From Pirellulales bacterium (GTDB lineage Bacteria > Planctomycetota > Planctomycetia > Pirellulales > UBA1268), in contig JAGYJY010000007.1 in assembly GCA_018401745.1 (NCBI GenBank), positions 310,001-374,000 on the forward strand: DNA of 64,000 nt. The letters are read 5' to 3'. This document shows, piece after piece, positions 63,507 to 64,000 of this stretch; within the stretch, counting starts at the first letter, position 1; every line of letters starts with the position of its first letter. The notes under the pieces were generated by a model. That model was not told the DNA's origin, searched no databases, and was given only the letters and a program-made list of their open reading frames with translations. The position numbers and the translations under genes are program-made.

Positions 63507-64000
63507 TTAGCCCAGCGGAAAGCGGATCGTGATCGCGGTGCCCTTGCCGGGCGTGCTTTCAACGCGGACGCGGCCGCGGTGGCCTTCGATGATCTCCAGG
63601 CAGGCGGCAAGGCCAAGGCCGGAGCCGCCTTTGCCGGTCTCATCGGGGCCGGCTTTGGTGGAGAAGTTGGGCTCAAACATCCGCCGCATCACCTCGGGCG
63701 TCATGCCGCAGCCCGTGTCGCGAACGGTGAGGTCAACGCCCTGGCCGTTGGGGGCTGCCGCAAGACGCAGGATCAGCCGCCCGCCCCCGTCCATCGCCTG
63801 CCGAGCGTTGACCATCAGGTTGAGAAGCACCTGCTGAATCTGGCCCGGATTCCCCTGAATCCGCGGCACCTCAGCAAACTCTCGCTCAACCTGCACGCGG
63901 TATTTCATCATTTCGCGTTCGAGCAGCACGAGGGCATCCTCGATCACCGCCTCGATGCCCACCGGCTCCAAACGGGTGCTGCGGCTGCGGGCCATGCCGA
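63507..64000 (-). CDS. Sensor histidine kinase, C-terminal part (start outside window)
   Basis: The last 160-odd residues of a histidine kinase; the N-terminus lies beyond the window end. The HATPase domain is clear: N box QQVLLNLMVNARQAM, G1 DTGCGM, F box MFEPNFSTK, and GGSGLGLAACLEIIEGH. The dimerisation/phosphoacceptor segment and the sensor are not visible, so signal and partner are unknown. The TAA stop is next to a family-1 repeat. Confidence 0.92.
   Translation of the reverse strand, partial: GMARSRSTRLEPVGIEAVIEDALVLLEREMMKYRVQVEREFAEVPRIQGNPGQIQQVLLNLMVNARQAMDGGGRLILRLAAAPNGQGVDLTVRDTGCGMTPEVMRRMFEPNFSTKAGPDETGKGGSGLGLAACLEIIEGHRGRVRVESTPGKGTAITIRFPLG

Overview
The window looks like a chromosome segment of a planctomycete, probably Pirellulales-like, inferred from gene content alone. 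It is GC-rich. It carries a BBP7-type outer-membrane protein, a DUF1573 protein, a four-haem cytochrome fused to a phosphoesterase-like domain, many secreted low-complexity proteins, and a C30-carotenoid-style cluster. Most genes are housekeeping. No phage, insertion sequence or CRISPR array is visible. One tRNA gene (Arg, ACG) was found.

Layout. 1-3.9 kb (+): the 3' end of proS, then a DUF1573 protein and a multihaem protein. 3.9-24.2 kb (-), in transcription order: an Aas-like transporter/acyltransferase, tRNA-Arg, ruvC-ruvA-ruvB, rpmF-fabD-fabG-acpP-fabF, a mosaic repeat block, a secretin-like protein, a ketosynthase lacking its catalytic residues, nusA-infB-rbfA, an HhH-GPD-like protein with a histone-like tail, and a YebC regulator. 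24.5-30.6 kb (+): a secreted protein, then two CrtI-type desaturases, an acyltransferase and a glycosyltransferase, resembling crtN/P/O/Q. 30.5-35.5 kb: purEK, tsaC, an epimerase and a secreted protein. 35.7-44.3 kb (+): a HEAT lipoprotein, a methyltransferase-like protein, leuCD, a propeller-like protein, a TPR protein, bioB and a DUF11-like protein. 44.3-48.6 kb: mixed small genes, including arfB and a TraB/GumN-like protein. 49-51 kb (+): the BBP7 protein. 51.1-57.4 kb (-): ribE-rsmA, a small protein, a giant FAAL-ACP-oxoamine-synthase fusion and a thioesterase. 57.8-59.1 kb (+): enolase. 59.2-64 kb (-): a small membrane protein, a vWA protein, a MoxR-like AAA protein and a histidine kinase cut by the window end.

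Three repeat families fill the larger intergenic gaps. Family 1 (about 14.1-14.7, 48.65-48.97 and 62.9-63.5 kb) is a mosaic containing a 71-nt element that can fold into a four-way cloverleaf, plus an 18-bp long-range stem with a compensatory change. One cloverleaf is nested inside another. Family 2 is a 100-bp tandem repeat between ribE and eno. Family 3 is about 120 bp with several hairpins and starts exactly at gene stop codons.

About twelve single-base indels interrupt otherwise well-conserved genes, mostly at homopolymers, and three pairs compensate each other. This pattern is more like residual sequencing error in a draft assembly than gene decay, so the affected genes are annotated as single genes with a noted frameshift.
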